DNA of 57,663 nucleotides. Source: an uncultured Lachnospiraceae bacterium (GTDB taxonomy: Bacteria; Bacillota; Clostridia; Lachnospirales; Lachnospiraceae). This document shows positions 8,000-16,474 of this stretch, in pieces; the stretch's first letter is position 1; the number at the start of each line of letters is the position of its first letter. Under the pieces are notes generated by a model. The model was not told the origin of the DNA and ran no database searches. It saw nothing but the letters and a program-made list of their open reading frames with translations. The stretch covers positions 1-57,663 of the forward strand of contig CAMVCQ010000005.1 of assembly GCA_947166015.1 (NCBI GenBank). Direction: 5' to 3'. Made by a program: the position numbers and the translations under genes.

Positions 8000-9091
8000 C
8001 TATTGTTTCGGCAACACCTTGCTTATACGCGTGTGCAACATTTTCACACATTCCGCCACCTTCCGAGCTATACCTTCCGCCGTAAGCCCCTGCATTTTCA
8101 GTACATATTCATAACTTCCGAGCTTATCCATATACTCATCAATCCCTATCCTGGTAAGCTTTGGTGCACCTTCAATCCCCGAAAGCACCTCCGCAACAGC
8201 TCCACCAAGACCGCCTCTGATACTATGCTCCTCAACCGTAAAAATGTTCCGAACGCGACCAACGGTCCCTGCCAAATATTCTTCATCAAAAGGTCGTATA
8301 GAGTGCACATCCACGACTTCCGCTTCTATACCCTGCTCTGACAAAGTTTTCGCTGCCTTGATCGACTCAGCAACCATCATTCCCGTAGCAAGAATAATTA
8401 TTCTATTATTAATTATCGCACTATCCGAATCGCTTTGTTTTTCTGTTATTATTTCCGTATCCTCAGCTTTTACCTCTTCGTCACTGAATCTCCTAACAAC
8501 GATGTTTTTACCCGGCTCCCACTCATAATCATTTTTATATACTACAGGGCAATTCACACTGCCTGTGAGTCTGATATACATAGGTCCCTCGTGGGTTGCA
8601 GCATACTCCACGACCTTCATCGCTTCCATCGCATCTGCCGGCGAATAAATCTCTATCCCCGGTATCGCACGAATGAAAGCCATATCCTCAGTCGCCCAAT
8701 GAGAAATCCCTGACTTCGAAGCAACCACTCCTGCTGATGAGCCAATAAGCTTTACATCACATTTCAGATGTCCCAAATGCTGCCTCACATGCTCCAGCGC
8801 CCTAACTGCGATAAATGAAGCATATGTAGTCGCAAATACCCTGCGTCCTTCCATAGCCATTCCTGCAGCTATACCGATCATATTTTGCTCAGCTATACCA
8901 ACATTCAAAAACTGCTCAGGATAGTCTCGGATATACCGTTCCATTCCTGAGAGCAGCGATAGATCAGCTGTAACAAGCCTTATATTTTCATTTCTACCGG
9001 CCAGTTCAGGCATCAATGTAGAAAAAATCGCACCGCGCTGTCCCAACATAGACCATGCTCTGGCGCTTGTTTTTTTAATCTCAACTACCAT
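8000..9091 (-). CDS. Transketolase C-terminal half (orphan subunit)
   Basis: 363 residues covering only the Pyr and C-terminal domains of transketolase: NVGIAEQNMIGIAAGMA contains the catalytic glutamate of the ThDP site, ISHWATEDMAFIRAIPG follows, and the C-terminal domain includes IEVVDVHSIRPFDEEYL. Split transketolases need an N-terminal partner carrying the GDG ThDP motif; none is adjacent. A polar insertion near residues 215-235 makes it longer than the usual ~310. The start follows GGAG seven bases downstream and lies four bases after the preceding stop, so it is co-translated with the nucleotidyl/aminotransferase. Either the partner is elsewhere or this half works with another ThDP protein. 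Confidence 0.83.
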   Translation of the reverse strand: MVVEIKKTSARAWSMLGQRGAIFSTLMPELAGRNENIRLVTADLSLLSGMERYIRDYPEQFLNVGIAEQNMIGIAAGMAMEGRRVFATTYASFIAVRALEHVRQHLGHLKCDVKLIGSSAGVVASKSGISHWATEDMAFIRAIPGIEIYSPADAMEAMKVVEYAATHEGPMYIRLTGSVNCPVVYKNDYEWEPGKNIVVRRFSDEEVKAEDTEIITEKQSDSDSAIINNRIIILATGMMVAESIKAAKTLSEQGIEAEVVDVHSIRPFDEEYLAGTVGRVRNIFTVEEHSIRGGLGGAVAEVLSGIEGAPKLTRIGIDEYMDKLGSYEYVLKMQGLTAEGIARKVAECVKMLHTRISKVLPKQ

Positions 9092-9095
9092 TCCT

Positions 9096-10913
9096 TCACT
9101 CCATAGCCCGCTTCATTCCCTCGACGATCCTCTCGTTTTCTTCTCTGCTTCGTATCGCGATCCTGATCAGGTCATCGCGGTTCACTTTGTTCGTCAGGTC
9201 TCTCACAAGCACATCCTGCTCACTCAGAAGCTTTTTCGCAAGATCAGATGCAGTGATGATGTTTGTATCGGTCTGCACCATCAGATAATTCGCCTGGCTC
9301 GGCATTGATCTGAGTCCGGGGATTTTGCTTATGCTGTCGATCAGGAAATCCCTTTCTTCCCTGAACCGCGCAAGCGCGCTCTCGTACTCACCTCTGTATT
9401 TTTCAAATATCTGCAGGAAATACTCCGCAAACGAGTTTATGTTCCAGATCGAGATATTGTTTTTCACCTTGCGGACAAGCATTTTGTTCTCTGATGCCAG
9501 AAGCCCAAGTCTAAGTCCCGGGATTCCGTAAGATTTTGACAAACTCTTCATCACGATCAGATTTGGATGTTCTGACAGGATTTCGTCGTGTAATAATGTC
9601 GGATCCTGCTCGTCGGAAAAATCAACAAAGCTTTCGTCTACCAGAAGTCTCACGCCCTTTTCCTCAAAATCAGATGCCAATTGGAGCACTTCTGCTTTTG
9701 GGATATAGTTTCCGGACGGATTGTCAGGGTTTATAAGAATGACCATACCGACATTTTTCACGGCATCCTCCAGGAAAAATTTCCTGATGTCCTCAGCCGT
9801 GTATCTGAAATCAGGTCCTTCCGCGTCGAAATATACACTCTTTTCTTTTGGATATCTGTTTGGATACTCCTCAAATGTCGGGCGGATAAATCCGATCGAT
9901 CCATCCTCCTGCTCAAGCAACACCTTGATAAGCTCCGCCGCGCCGTTTCCGACTACGATCTTGTCAGCATTGACGCCGTAGTTTTTCTGTGCGAGCAGCG
10001 ATATCACACGTTCGCCCGATGGGTACTGGGTGAGGAGCGTCCTGAAATTGTACTCCATTTCAGACATCATTCGCCCACTCGGGAAATACGGATTTACCAA
10101 ATAACAAAAATCAAGAAGTCGAGGATATCTCCAGAAACCACCAAATCTCTGGGTCATCTGTGCGATCCTGTCATCGCCCTCCGCAAAAAGTCCCTCTGCG
10201 ATATCGCGATCTTGGATGTCATCGATCTCGTACCATTTTTGATTATGCAGACACTTCGCTCGAATCCCCGTTTTTTCGAACACGGTTATGACACGGAGCA
10301 CCTGCTCGTAGTATTCATTGTTTCCAAACACATCGATATACGCCTTCAAAAATGGCATGTATTGGTTTGTCGAAAAGTCCTTGCTGAATTTATATATATT
10401 TACGGTTTTGTAGTAATCCCCCGTCTGTGCATAGTCAAAATCCGATTTCGGAACAACAGCCGTGATACGGTCATCTGCCGCAAGCTTGACAACAGTCCCG
10501 TCCATCCAGCTCTCGAACCTGTCAACCAGCGCCAGATCCGGTCTCTCGTCAGCCACAAGCTCTGTCAGCACCGAGTCCTCCACGATCAGGTCCGACTCAC
10601 AAAGGATTGTATCCTGATCTGTCATATACTCTCTCGCCAGGTAGAGTGAATAAATATTATTCGTAGAAGCATAGTCATTATTCTCAACAAAAACAACAGG
10701 AGTTTTCACAGGCAACCCCTGCACAAACTCCATCAATTTGTCGGCCTTGTATCCGACCACCATCACTATTCGCGACAGGTGAAGGCCGTCAAGCTGACCC
10801 AAAAGTCGCTCTATAAGTGAGACATTATTCACAGTGACCATACATTTTGTCTGGTCTTTGGTTAAGTCCTTCAAACGGCGTCCCATACCGGCCGCCAGGA
10901 TAATAGCCTGCAT
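9096..10913 (-). CDS. Bifunctional NTP transferase (LicC/PntC-like) - PLP aminotransferase/decarboxylase-like fusion
   Basis: 605 residues in two domains. Residues 1-240: nucleotidyltransferase of the LicC type, with IILAAGMGRRLKDLT at the N-terminus, NNIYSLYL, an acidic CESD motif and WYEIDDIQDRDIAEG. Residues ~255-605: fold-type-I PLP enzyme resembling HisC/CobD, with NPDNPSG, LVDESFVDF and the PLP lysine Lys460 in SLSKSYGIPGLRLG. ATG 10913 follows GGAGGG by five bases; TTG 10928 is rejected. Known relatives include PntC-transaminase fusions (CDP-2-aminoethylphosphonate) and CobD-like phosphoserine decarboxylases feeding CDP-ethanolamine synthesis. The enzyme may thus make and activate a phospho-amine for the LicD proteins encoded upstream. 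No PEP mutase gene is seen, which weakens the phosphonate option. Confidence 0.8.
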   Translation of the reverse strand: MQAIILAAGMGRRLKDLTKDQTKCMVTVNNVSLIERLLGQLDGLHLSRIVMVVGYKADKLMEFVQGLPVKTPVVFVENNDYASTNNIYSLYLAREYMTDQDTILCESDLIVEDSVLTELVADERPDLALVDRFESWMDGTVVKLAADDRITAVVPKSDFDYAQTGDYYKTVNIYKFSKDFSTNQYMPFLKAYIDVFGNNEYYEQVLRVITVFEKTGIRAKCLHNQKWYEIDDIQDRDIAEGLFAEGDDRIAQMTQRFGGFWRYPRLLDFCYLVNPYFPSGRMMSEMEYNFRTLLTQYPSGERVISLLAQKNYGVNADKIVVGNGAAELIKVLLEQEDGSIGFIRPTFEEYPNRYPKEKSVYFDAEGPDFRYTAEDIRKFFLEDAVKNVGMVILINPDNPSGNYIPKAEVLQLASDFEEKGVRLLVDESFVDFSDEQDPTLLHDEILSEHPNLIVMKSLSKSYGIPGLRLGLLASENKMLVRKVKNNISIWNINSFAEYFLQIFEKYRGEYESALARFREERDFLIDSISKIPGLRSMPSQANYLMVQTDTNIITASDLAKKLLSEQDVLVRDLTNKVNRDDLIRIAIRSREENERIVEGMKRAME

Positions 10914-10985
10914 ACGCTCCCTCCACAACGAGTTTTAATCGTTTTTTCAGTTTTTCTTTATTCTTTTGCCCAACTTTTTTTTATT

Positions 10986-11070
10986 CTTTTATTGTTCTTT
11001 ATTGTTTTTGCATGCTTTTATTGTTCTTTATTGTTTTCGCCAGCTTTTATTGTTTTTTATTGTTTTATCA
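10986..11070. repeat. Tandem A/T-rich repeat, about 29 bp x 3
   Basis: Three consecutive units start at 10986, 11015 and 11044, each beginning CTTTTATTGTT and containing a second TTTATTGTTTT. The 10914-11210 interval has no gene. On the minus strand these units form most of the untranslated leader between the sigma-A -10 box and the fusion-enzyme start, giving repeated AACAATAAA blocks with little pairing potential. Not a CRISPR: no unique spacers. Confidence 0.7.
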
Positions 11071-11095
11071 TATCATTTTGAGGTAATAAAGTCAA
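11067..11095 (-). promoter_or_regulatory. Sigma-A promoter for the NTP transferase/aminotransferase operon
   Basis: Minus strand TTGACT (11090-11095), 17-base spacer, TATGAT (11067-11072). It would start transcription near 11060 and give a leader of about 145 nt containing the 29-bp A-rich repeats. It probably serves the genes from 10913 down to the LuxC-like gene. Confidence 0.65.
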
Positions 11096-11130
11096 GAACG
11101 ACCAAATCAAGCACATTTTTATTGAAAACT

Positions 11131-11210
11131 GCAACTTTTCCAACATTTTTTTTGCCAAAACTGCAACTTTTCCAACATTTTTCAATGGTGTTTTTGCAAC
11201 TTTTCCAACA
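11131..11210. repeat. Three phased direct repeats upstream of the promoter
   Basis: The 15-mer GCAACTTTTCCAACA occurs exactly at 11131-11145, 11163-11177 and 11196-11210, 32 and 33 bases apart, or roughly three helical turns. The set lies just after the fic stop and begins 36 bases upstream of the -35 box at 11095. Spacing and position look like operators for an activator or repressor; the protein is unknown. Confidence 0.65.
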
Positions 11211-11951
11211 TTACGCGAGCCTATTTTCCCATGTTTTGACCGTCTGTTCACGCAAAAACTCCTCAAGCGGTCTCAGCTCCTGTTTGCTGTCCCACGCCTC
11301 CAGCGCACGCATATATTCCTTCCTGTCCTCAATATGTATCACAACGACAGGATGATCGTGCATCAGGAAAAAATAATTCAATAGCAGGCGCCCCACCCTT
11401 CCATTACCATCTGCAAACGCGTGGATGTTTTCAAACTTCGCATGGAAAAATGCCCCCGCCGTCAAAGCCTTATCATTTTTCACATCAGATATGTCATCCA
11501 AGAGTTCATTGATCTCCTCCGGAACATCCTCTGCCAAAGCTCCGATTTCATATCTTCCGGTTACATATTCACCAATTTTATATTCACCCGGTCGTTCGCC
11601 TTTTTCGTATCGCCTTTCATCATAGGTGCCCTCTGTCAAAGCCCTATGGAATTCTTTGATCAATCTCTCATCAATGCAGTCTTTTCTGTCAAAAGAATTC
11701 AATAATTCATCCCAACCCCGCTTGGCATTTTTAAGCGCAAAAACAGTCTTTACATCACCGGTATACTTTATCACCCTGCCATGCTCAAATATCTCTCTTG
11801 TATCCTCAAACGTCACATCCGGCTCTTCAATCTTCGTCGTGTGATAAGCCAGATTTATAGCCATCCCATTTACGATTGCATCAAGATCCGCCGCTGAATT
11901 AACCTTCATCGCCTGCCAGTAGTTGATAACATCATCATATGAAACACTCAT
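11211..11951 (-). CDS. Fic family protein (predicted AMPylase)
   Basis: 246 residues with the Fic active-site motif HAFADGNGRVGR (from His177), matching HPFx[D/E]GNGRxxR except that Pro is Ala. An N-terminal helix has TTKIEE (38-43), close to the class II inhibitory motif (S/T)xxxE(G/N), in which Glu blocks ATP binding, so the enzyme is probably autoinhibited. Start ATG 11951 follows TGGAG. An upstream GTG at 12086 is in frame and would add 45 residues encoded by a repeat element also present before serS; I treat that part as leader. Fic enzymes transfer AMP or other phosphate groups to hydroxyls of proteins. It sits between the LicD array and the CDP-activating enzyme. Confidence 0.85.
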   Translation of the reverse strand: MSVSYDDVINYWQAMKVNSAADLDAIVNGMAINLAYHTTKIEEPDVTFEDTREIFEHGRVIKYTGDVKTVFALKNAKRGWDELLNSFDRKDCIDERLIKEFHRALTEGTYDERRYEKGERPGEYKIGEYVTGRYEIGALAEDVPEEINELLDDISDVKNDKALTAGAFFHAKFENIHAFADGNGRVGRLLLNYFFLMHDHPVVVIHIEDRKEYMRALEAWDSKQELRPLEEFLREQTVKTWENRLA

Positions 11952-11954
11952 ATT

Positions 11955-12097
11955 AATCTCCATTCCGGAGCGTAGCGACGGAGTGGCGACGAGAACATCC
12001 AGTTCTCGTCTGCCATCAGTGGCTATTTGTGACGCTCCGGCACAAATAGCCGTGTGAAAAATCAGCATATCAGTGTGATTTTTCACACTATTCCTCC
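11955..12097 (-). repeat. Structured leader element, copy A (before fic)
   Basis: About 140 nt, strongly matching a copy before serS (56731-56868). Features: SD-like GGAGG at 12093-12097 with GTG at 12086; stem GTGTGAAAAATC/GATTTTTCACAC (12052-12063/12077-12088); perfect 11-bp stem GGCTATTTGTG/CACAAATAGCC (12021-12031/12041-12051) whose 9-nt loop ACGCTCCGG is the exact complement of CCGGAGCGT at 11965-11973 (possible pseudoknot next to the fic ribosome binding site); and a 9-bp stem at 11988-12010 with loop ATCCA. The open frame in the element continues into fic. Confidence 0.75.
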
Positions 12098-12145
12098 AAA
12101 TAAATCATTATTCTAAAGATTCACTGATTAAATACGCATTTCCCG

Positions 12146-14677
12146 CTACACCTTTAAGTCCTGTCCGTTAATCATCGAAAAGATTTCCTTTCCGTACTCC
12201 GTCACTTCAACTGTATCATCACTACTTATAACCTCTTCCAAAAATGCCCCGAGGTCGTCTTCCTCTGCTGTCTTTCCGGGCATCTCCCACAGAAATTGCT
12301 TTTCTGCCATTCTGCATTTGTGCATCGCGGTACCAGCATCACCATAGAAAGCGTCGATGTAGTCGACATCAAAACCATCTGCAACAACCTGAACTTCGCC
12401 AGAACCTGTCAACTCATCAACCCAAGCGTTATAAGCATCCAACACCTCCGGCATGCTTTTCAACACATCATCCGCATACTTATCTTTTTGAAAAATGACC
12501 CGAAGCTGTTTATTTGCCTTTTCAAATTCTCTTATAATTTCAAGTGCGTGTTTCATCTTGTCAAGCCCCGCCTGCCCCTCATCGTAGAGCATACTCGCGC
12601 TGATATAGAAAAGAATCGTCTTTTCAGTCTTTTTTTCAAGTATCGATTTTTGTTTTTTAGTTTTCAAATCAGTCAACGCCGAGCCGATGCCTTTTATTTT
12701 GGAATCAAAATCTATTATCCCATTTGCATCATCCTCGCCCCCGGCTATGAATCCATCCAGCATCTCCACATATACATCCTTCATCTGCTCGGACTGCACG
12801 ATGACCTCATCCGCATAGATAAGCCCGGGATTTTTGATAAACACTCCCAGCGTGTACCGCCCTCTCTGATCCTCCGGAACAAGCTCTCTCAGAACAAAAG
12901 GCGGTATGAAAACCAGCTTATCCGTAATCTTACACAGGTTTGACGCATAGAAATACGGATGAACCGACACAACATCGCTATACTCATCATAGGGATTCTG
13001 AAAAATGATCACATCGGGATGCATAGCCTCAAAATCATATGCATCAAAAGCCGTCAACTCGACTTCTTCGGGCAATCCTTCCGTGTCAATCTCCCATTCC
13101 TCATCCTCCGGGATCATCCCGTAAGCGTCCTTATACTTAAACGGAACAGCGATCACAGTAACATTCACATTTTCATCAGCCATCGCTGCTTCCCATATCG
13201 TATGCAACGAGTTCCAGTTATCAGCCCTGTCGACAAGGAACACTATCTCTTTGTATTCTTCAAAATCATATTCACAAAGCTTCTCCAACACACTATCGTG
13301 TGAACGCAACCTATCTGTCAGCATTTTCACTTCGTCTGATTCAACACTTGTATCCACAGCATTTAGCTTTTCATATAGTTCAAAAACGCTCTCACAATAC
13401 CCTTCAAGGATGTGCACCAGACTATCAACTTGCACCCCTGATGCTTTATTTACTTCATCATTACTTTTTTCTACATCATTCAAGTCGTTAATATGGACTT
13501 TTCTCACCTTGCGTTCGATCAATTCGCCCATATAAACAGCCAAGCTTTGGCACTGACCTAAAAGCTCAAGCACCTGACTTAATTCATTTTCAGTCACGGA
13601 ATCTCCGCCTAACGTCCCAAATATAAACTCATGTGCCTCAATCAACAGTCCGACATTTTCATGAACAACATCCTTAACGGTTCTTTTCTCAAGTCTTTCC
13701 GCCTGCACTTTTTTATAATCGTCCCACGAAAACCTGTATTTCAAAAACTCAAAATCAAACTTTTCTTTGAGCTCATCTGATACCGCATCATACGACGGAT
13801 ATCTGTGATTATGATATATGTAAATCGGATTCATGAAATCACCGTATTGCGTCCTGAGCAATCCATCATAGCCACAGGGAACGGATACCGTTCCGGTCTC
13901 GAATTCCATATCAAAGCACTCTGCAAAGGTTTTTTCAGGCGAAAAAATGTTCCGACAGTTAACATATATTGCTGCGTTCGCAACCTTGTATTCCGTTTCG
14001 TTCCTTGAAAGCATTTTTTCGGAAACGCTTTTTAGATAACCATCCAAAATAAGCGTCGCTTGAGATTCGAGGTTTATTTCTTCTGATAGTTCGATTCTTT
14101 TCTCTGTTATATCTTCCAGTTCTTTGATCTTTTCCGTAACCGAAGGGCTTGTAATACCGGCACCACCCTCAAATTCTTTTCGTAATAATTCACACAAAAG
14201 AATCACTCTCAAATACTGAGTGTGCTCTTCCTCATCATTTGGAATCCTATCCAGGATAAAAATATCAATAAATGTACCAAGTGGAAATCCATGCCGTTTC
14301 TCCCAATCCTCCACTTCATACAGAAGTTTACTCTTATTTACCCATCTGCGCACAAAATTCCTGGTACCTGAAGACAAAAAATCCTCTATATGGTATTGTC
14401 CTTCTTTTTCTTCTCTCCCAACCAGCGACAGTAGCTTTTCATAATCCTCCCTTGGCATCTCGATATCCATGTCGTCATCCCAGGGCACAAATCCCCGGTT
14501 TCTAACGGCTCCAATCAAATTCCCCCAACTAAAGGTACACTGCAGACTGTTTTTTTTACAAAGCTCTTCGAGCTTTTCATAATCATCAAGGCACACCGCC
14601 CATCGTTTTTTCATCATCGATGGAATCAAAAATCCATCCCTGACTTCATCTAAAAAATAACTTTTGTCATACTGCAT
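12146..14677 (-). CDS. LicD-family phosphotransferase fusion 1
   Basis: 843 residues. The N-terminal LicD domain has WGNLIGAVRNRGFVPWDDDM (51-70) continuing DI, the acidic motif of nucleotidyltransferase-fold phosphocholine transferases. A central helical module (LLGQCQSLAVYMGELIE, then LEGYCESVFELYEKL) is shared with fusions 2-5. The C-terminal ~380 residues resemble CDP-glycerol glycerophosphotransferase-like (TagB/TagF) GT-B domains (HPDVIIFQNPYDEY, SVHPYFYASNL, KLVFIPPF), though the classical HGT motif is not obvious. No signal peptide or membrane segment, so cytoplasmic. LicD proteins move a phospho-alcohol from a CDP-donor to a sugar. The middle of the C-terminal domain is identical in DNA to fusion 2 over 346 bp. 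Acceptor unknown; flagellin glycan is favoured by context. Confidence 0.8.
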   Translation of the reverse strand: MQYDKSYFLDEVRDGFLIPSMMKKRWAVCLDDYEKLEELCKKNSLQCTFSWGNLIGAVRNRGFVPWDDDMDIEMPREDYEKLLSLVGREEKEGQYHIEDFLSSGTRNFVRRWVNKSKLLYEVEDWEKRHGFPLGTFIDIFILDRIPNDEEEHTQYLRVILLCELLRKEFEGGAGITSPSVTEKIKELEDITEKRIELSEEINLESQATLILDGYLKSVSEKMLSRNETEYKVANAAIYVNCRNIFSPEKTFAECFDMEFETGTVSVPCGYDGLLRTQYGDFMNPIYIYHNHRYPSYDAVSDELKEKFDFEFLKYRFSWDDYKKVQAERLEKRTVKDVVHENVGLLIEAHEFIFGTLGGDSVTENELSQVLELLGQCQSLAVYMGELIERKVRKVHINDLNDVEKSNDEVNKASGVQVDSLVHILEGYCESVFELYEKLNAVDTSVESDEVKMLTDRLRSHDSVLEKLCEYDFEEYKEIVFLVDRADNWNSLHTIWEAAMADENVNVTVIAVPFKYKDAYGMIPEDEEWEIDTEGLPEEVELTAFDAYDFEAMHPDVIIFQNPYDEYSDVVSVHPYFYASNLCKITDKLVFIPPFVLRELVPEDQRGRYTLGVFIKNPGLIYADEVIVQSEQMKDVYVEMLDGFIAGGEDDANGIIDFDSKIKGIGSALTDLKTKKQKSILEKKTEKTILFYISASMLYDEGQAGLDKMKHALEIIREFEKANKQLRVIFQKDKYADDVLKSMPEVLDAYNAWVDELTGSGEVQVVADGFDVDYIDAFYGDAGTAMHKCRMAEKQFLWEMPGKTAEEDDLGAFLEEVISSDDTVEVTEYGKEIFSMINGQDLKV

Positions 14678-14734
14678 AATTCATCTCCGGTTCTCCATAG
14701 CGATATTACCACTCAAAAAACATTATTTTCATAA

Positions 14735-16327
14735 TCAGTCTCCAACCTTTTCAATAACACAGCTATGCTTTTTTGTTTTGTCATTTTTATTATAACTAAT
14801 CCCTACCAAAAGAACATCCGCACCATAGTTTTCAACAACATCACTATAAGACATCCTCTTGATCTGTTCTAACCCGCTCTGTTCTGATTCGTTGTATTTC
14901 AGCTCAACTATTAATGTCGGATAATTATTATTCTTTTTTGATAAAAATACTATATCTGCATATCCTGTCCCCGAGTCCAATTCTTCCATTTTTATATAAT
15001 AATCCCTGTAAGTAAAAAACGCCAGTTTGATCACTGCCCTTAGTGCCTGTTCATCATTGTAATACTTCATAGAACTCTCACTCATATGAACTTTCTGAAT
15101 AACATCAGCCACCGTATCAGAGTCCATCGAAACAATCGCCTCAATCAATCTGTCACTTTCTTTAATCCTTTTAATTGTTTCCTCATGAGTGACCTTACGG
15201 ATCATATCGGCAAACTCAGAATATACCTCGTTGTTTGGTATACGCGCCGTATTATTCTCTGAATCATAAGTCAGATATCCCAGATGGATCAGAAGTGTCA
15301 ACACATCATCCGCAGTCTCAAAAGAGATCATATCATTTTGAAACCCTTTGATATTCACAGGTATCTCCAGCCCCGCCAAAAGCATCTCTGCGGCTTTGCC
15401 CAGTCCATCGTAGTCAAGATTAATATAATCACGCAACCCGTTAACTGCCGATGTCCGTCTCCAATATGAATCAAACTCTCCGCTGTACGCAGCCTCCATA
15501 ACCGAATTTGAATTATAAATAGAAATGGTTTTGCCCTTGCAATTAAGACTATAGCCATCATACCATTTTTTCATCTCATCGTATGAAACACTGTATTTCT
15601 CACATATCAGCTTTACATCATCTTCTGTGTATCCAATATAAGGTGCAAATTCCTGCGGGCTTAGCATAGTATACTCTTTAAAATCCGACAGTGGTGATTG
15701 TGAACCATCCTTTTTGATTGGCAAAATCCCGGTCATATAAACTCCGGCAAAAATCTGTTTTGTCAGCGGACCATTTTTAAACAATCCCCGAAGGAAATCC
15801 AAATACTCTTTCTGTGACTCCTGCGTTGACTTGGGCTCTCTGATAGGCGCATCCCATTCATCTATGATCGCAACAAATTGATCACCGTCTTTTTTTACAA
15901 ACTCCATCAGCATATCCGGTAATGAAGCGTTTGCCGGAACCTCCACACCCAGGCGCTCACAAACAGACGACACCAAAAGCTCTCTTGTTCGAGGTACCAA
16001 ATCCATCGGGTTTCGTATTTCAGACATAAAAACTGCCATATCCAGATACAACACATTGAATTTATTTAAATACTCCTTGTAACCGGGGTGTGAAGCGATT
16101 TTTAAATCCTCAAAAAGAAAGCTTGAATCGCAGCTTTTATCATAGTAAGCCGCCAGAAGATTTGCTGCAAATGTTTTTCCAAATCTTCGCGGTCTGCTAA
16201 CACATGAAAGCCTTCTTTCCGTGCCTATTGTTTTATTCACAACTGCGATCAATCCGCTTTTGTCGATGTATTCACCTTTACGAATCTCAGCAAATTCACC
16301 ATTTCCGGGATTTATATAAAACTCCAT
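14735..16327 (-). CDS. AAA-ATPase-like / PD-(D/E)XK (DUF1703) protein
   Basis: 530 residues. N-terminal AAA-ATPase-like domain with Walker A SRPRRFGKTFAA (44-55), IDEWDAPI as a Walker B-like motif, and a C-terminal PD-(D/E)XK nuclease-like region (YADIVFLSKK, then LIVELKYNE: Asp...Glu-x-Lys). ATG 16327 is ten bases after GGAGG. This family is expanded in gut Clostridia and Bacteroidetes; its function is not established. It interrupts the LicD series between two paralogues sharing a conversion tract and has its own 147-base upstream gap with a TATAAT, so it looks like an insertion rather than a pathway member. Confidence 0.82.
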   Translation of the reverse strand: MEFYINPGNGEFAEIRKGEYIDKSGLIAVVNKTIGTERRLSCVSRPRRFGKTFAANLLAAYYDKSCDSSFLFEDLKIASHPGYKEYLNKFNVLYLDMAVFMSEIRNPMDLVPRTRELLVSSVCERLGVEVPANASLPDMLMEFVKKDGDQFVAIIDEWDAPIREPKSTQESQKEYLDFLRGLFKNGPLTKQIFAGVYMTGILPIKKDGSQSPLSDFKEYTMLSPQEFAPYIGYTEDDVKLICEKYSVSYDEMKKWYDGYSLNCKGKTISIYNSNSVMEAAYSGEFDSYWRRTSAVNGLRDYINLDYDGLGKAAEMLLAGLEIPVNIKGFQNDMISFETADDVLTLLIHLGYLTYDSENNTARIPNNEVYSEFADMIRKVTHEETIKRIKESDRLIEAIVSMDSDTVADVIQKVHMSESSMKYYNDEQALRAVIKLAFFTYRDYYIKMEELDSGTGYADIVFLSKKNNNYPTLIVELKYNESEQSGLEQIKRMSYSDVVENYGADVLLVGISYNKNDKTKKHSCVIEKVGD

Positions 16328-16474
16328 AGCTTCACTACCTCCCATTTTTTCAAGTATAACTGTTAAGTATCATTATACACCAATTGTCAAGAAATCACAT
16401 GTCAAATTCAAAATAATCAATCTGGATTTAAAACCTCACATCACTATACCCAATAATTCAACATTCTACACTCT

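Noticed and set aside
9681-10649. 322-codon plus-strand frame opposite the NTP transferase/aminotransferase
   Set aside because: It is entirely antisense to a gene with clear motifs in both domains, contains no recognisable domain, and is explained by codon composition of the minus-strand gene.
9096-10913. Naming the fusion pntC or licC
   Set aside because: No PEP mutase or phosphonopyruvate decarboxylase is in view and the PLP domain looks HisC/CobD-like; substrate cannot be decided from sequence.
10986-11070. Tandem repeats as a possible CRISPR array
   Set aside because: Units are contiguous with no unique spacers, very A/T-rich, and no cas genes are present.
11057-11266. Minus-strand frame encoding repeated NVGKVA units
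   Set aside because: The repetition simply reflects the three 15-bp DNA repeats; the frame overlaps the end of fic and lacks a ribosome binding site.
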